Below, piece by piece: positions 5,869-6,099 of a stretch of DNA of 6,099 nucleotides (positions are counted from its first letter, which is position 1; each line of letters opens with the position of its first letter). The DNA is from Candidatus Nanohalarchaeota archaeon. GTDB taxonomy: Archaea; EX4484-52; B79-G9. A program made the position numbers and the translations under genes. The notes below the pieces were generated by a model. That model had not been told where the DNA came from. It did not search any database and saw nothing but the letters and a program-made list of their open reading frames with translations. The stretch is taken from the NCBI GenBank assembly GCA_003660865.1, contig QMVA01000094.1:1-6099 (forward strand), read 5' to 3'.

Positions 5869-6087
5869 TTATTTCAGTTTATATCCATCCATCCCATTGA
5901 AATCCATTTTAATCAATTTCCCTTCCTTTACCAACTCCTTCATGACTGCACCTATTTCTCCATCACCTCTCTGAAAAACATGCACCAAAGCAAATGGAGA
6001 AACAATTGCTTTTGCATTCCCTCCGGTAATTGTCCTAACCATGCGCAACAAATTCTCCTTGTTCAAATCAAACACTACTTCAGACAT
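5869..6087 (-). CDS. Small winged-helix-like protein, 72 residues
   Basis: The protein begins MSEVVFDLNKENLLRMVRTI. Its second half, FALVHVFQRGDGEIGAVMKE (32-51) and then LVKEGKLIKMDFNGMDGYKL (52-71), has the look of a winged helix: a recognition-type helix, the LVKEGKLI end of the third helix, and a two-strand wing. It is short for a full DNA-binding regulator, so this is a resemblance and not a family assignment. ATG 6087 is preferred because GAGGTG lies 6 bases upstream at the window edge. A GTG start at 6096 would lie inside that ribosome binding site. It precedes the unknown 287-residue gene with a 92-bp gap, which is larger than the coupled junctions of the aro block. Its promoter lies outside the window. 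Confidence 0.6.
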   Translation of the reverse strand: MSEVVFDLNKENLLRMVRTITGGNAKAIVSPFALVHVFQRGDGEIGAVMKELVKEGKLIKMDFNGMDGYKLK

Positions 6088-6099
6088 ATGCCTCACCTC

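Noticed and set aside
1..6099. CRISPR arrays, tRNA or rRNA genes, defence islands
   Set aside because: I saw no regularly spaced repeats, no tRNA-like cloverleaf and no rRNA sequence anywhere in the window.

Overview
The window looks archaeal. TATA-like boxes lie about 25-30 bp upstream of start codons, which suggests leaderless or short-leader transcripts. Shine-Dalgarno matches are of the GGTG/GAGGT/GGTGAT kind. The chorismate mutase, type I dehydroquinase, shikimate dehydrogenase, EPSP synthase and prephenate dehydratase are all separate single-domain-type proteins. The winged-helix/nucleotidyltransferase plus HEPN pair and the zinc-ribbon transposase also fit an archaeon. I cannot name the lineage; a euryarchaeal or DPANN-like genome is possible. 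Every gene I accept is on the minus strand, so transcription runs from base 6099 towards base 1.

Right part (about 4913-6099): a 72-residue winged-helix-like protein and, after a 92-bp gap with a candidate promoter, a 287-residue protein of unknown function. Both start codons were moved downstream of the longest possible start because strong ribosome binding sites precede the internal ATGs.

Centre (1065-4894): a very compact aromatic amino acid operon in the order chorismate mutase, aroA, pheA, aroD, aroE. Each junction is a 4-base ATGA stop/start overlap, implying translational coupling. AroD and AroE make shikimate from 3-dehydroquinate. AroA makes EPSP from shikimate-3-phosphate. Chorismate mutase and PheA then take chorismate through prephenate to phenylpyruvate. 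Shikimate kinase, chorismate synthase, the early-pathway enzymes and a prephenate dehydrogenase are not in the window.

Left part (1-1064): a wHTH-nucleotidyltransferase gene whose start lies inside two abutting copies of a GTTAT-N10-ATAAC inverted repeat, probably its own operator. It overlaps by ATGA a HEPN gene that breaks off in its second helix. Next comes the 5' end of a zinc-ribbon transposase gene carrying an in-frame TAG and a -1 frame change at a canonical slippery heptamer. The simplest reading is a two-gene MNT-HEPN (toxin-antitoxin type) module broken by an insertion sequence that continues beyond base 1. By eye, the aro block is richer in G and T on its coding strand, and higher in GC, than the AT-rich flanks.
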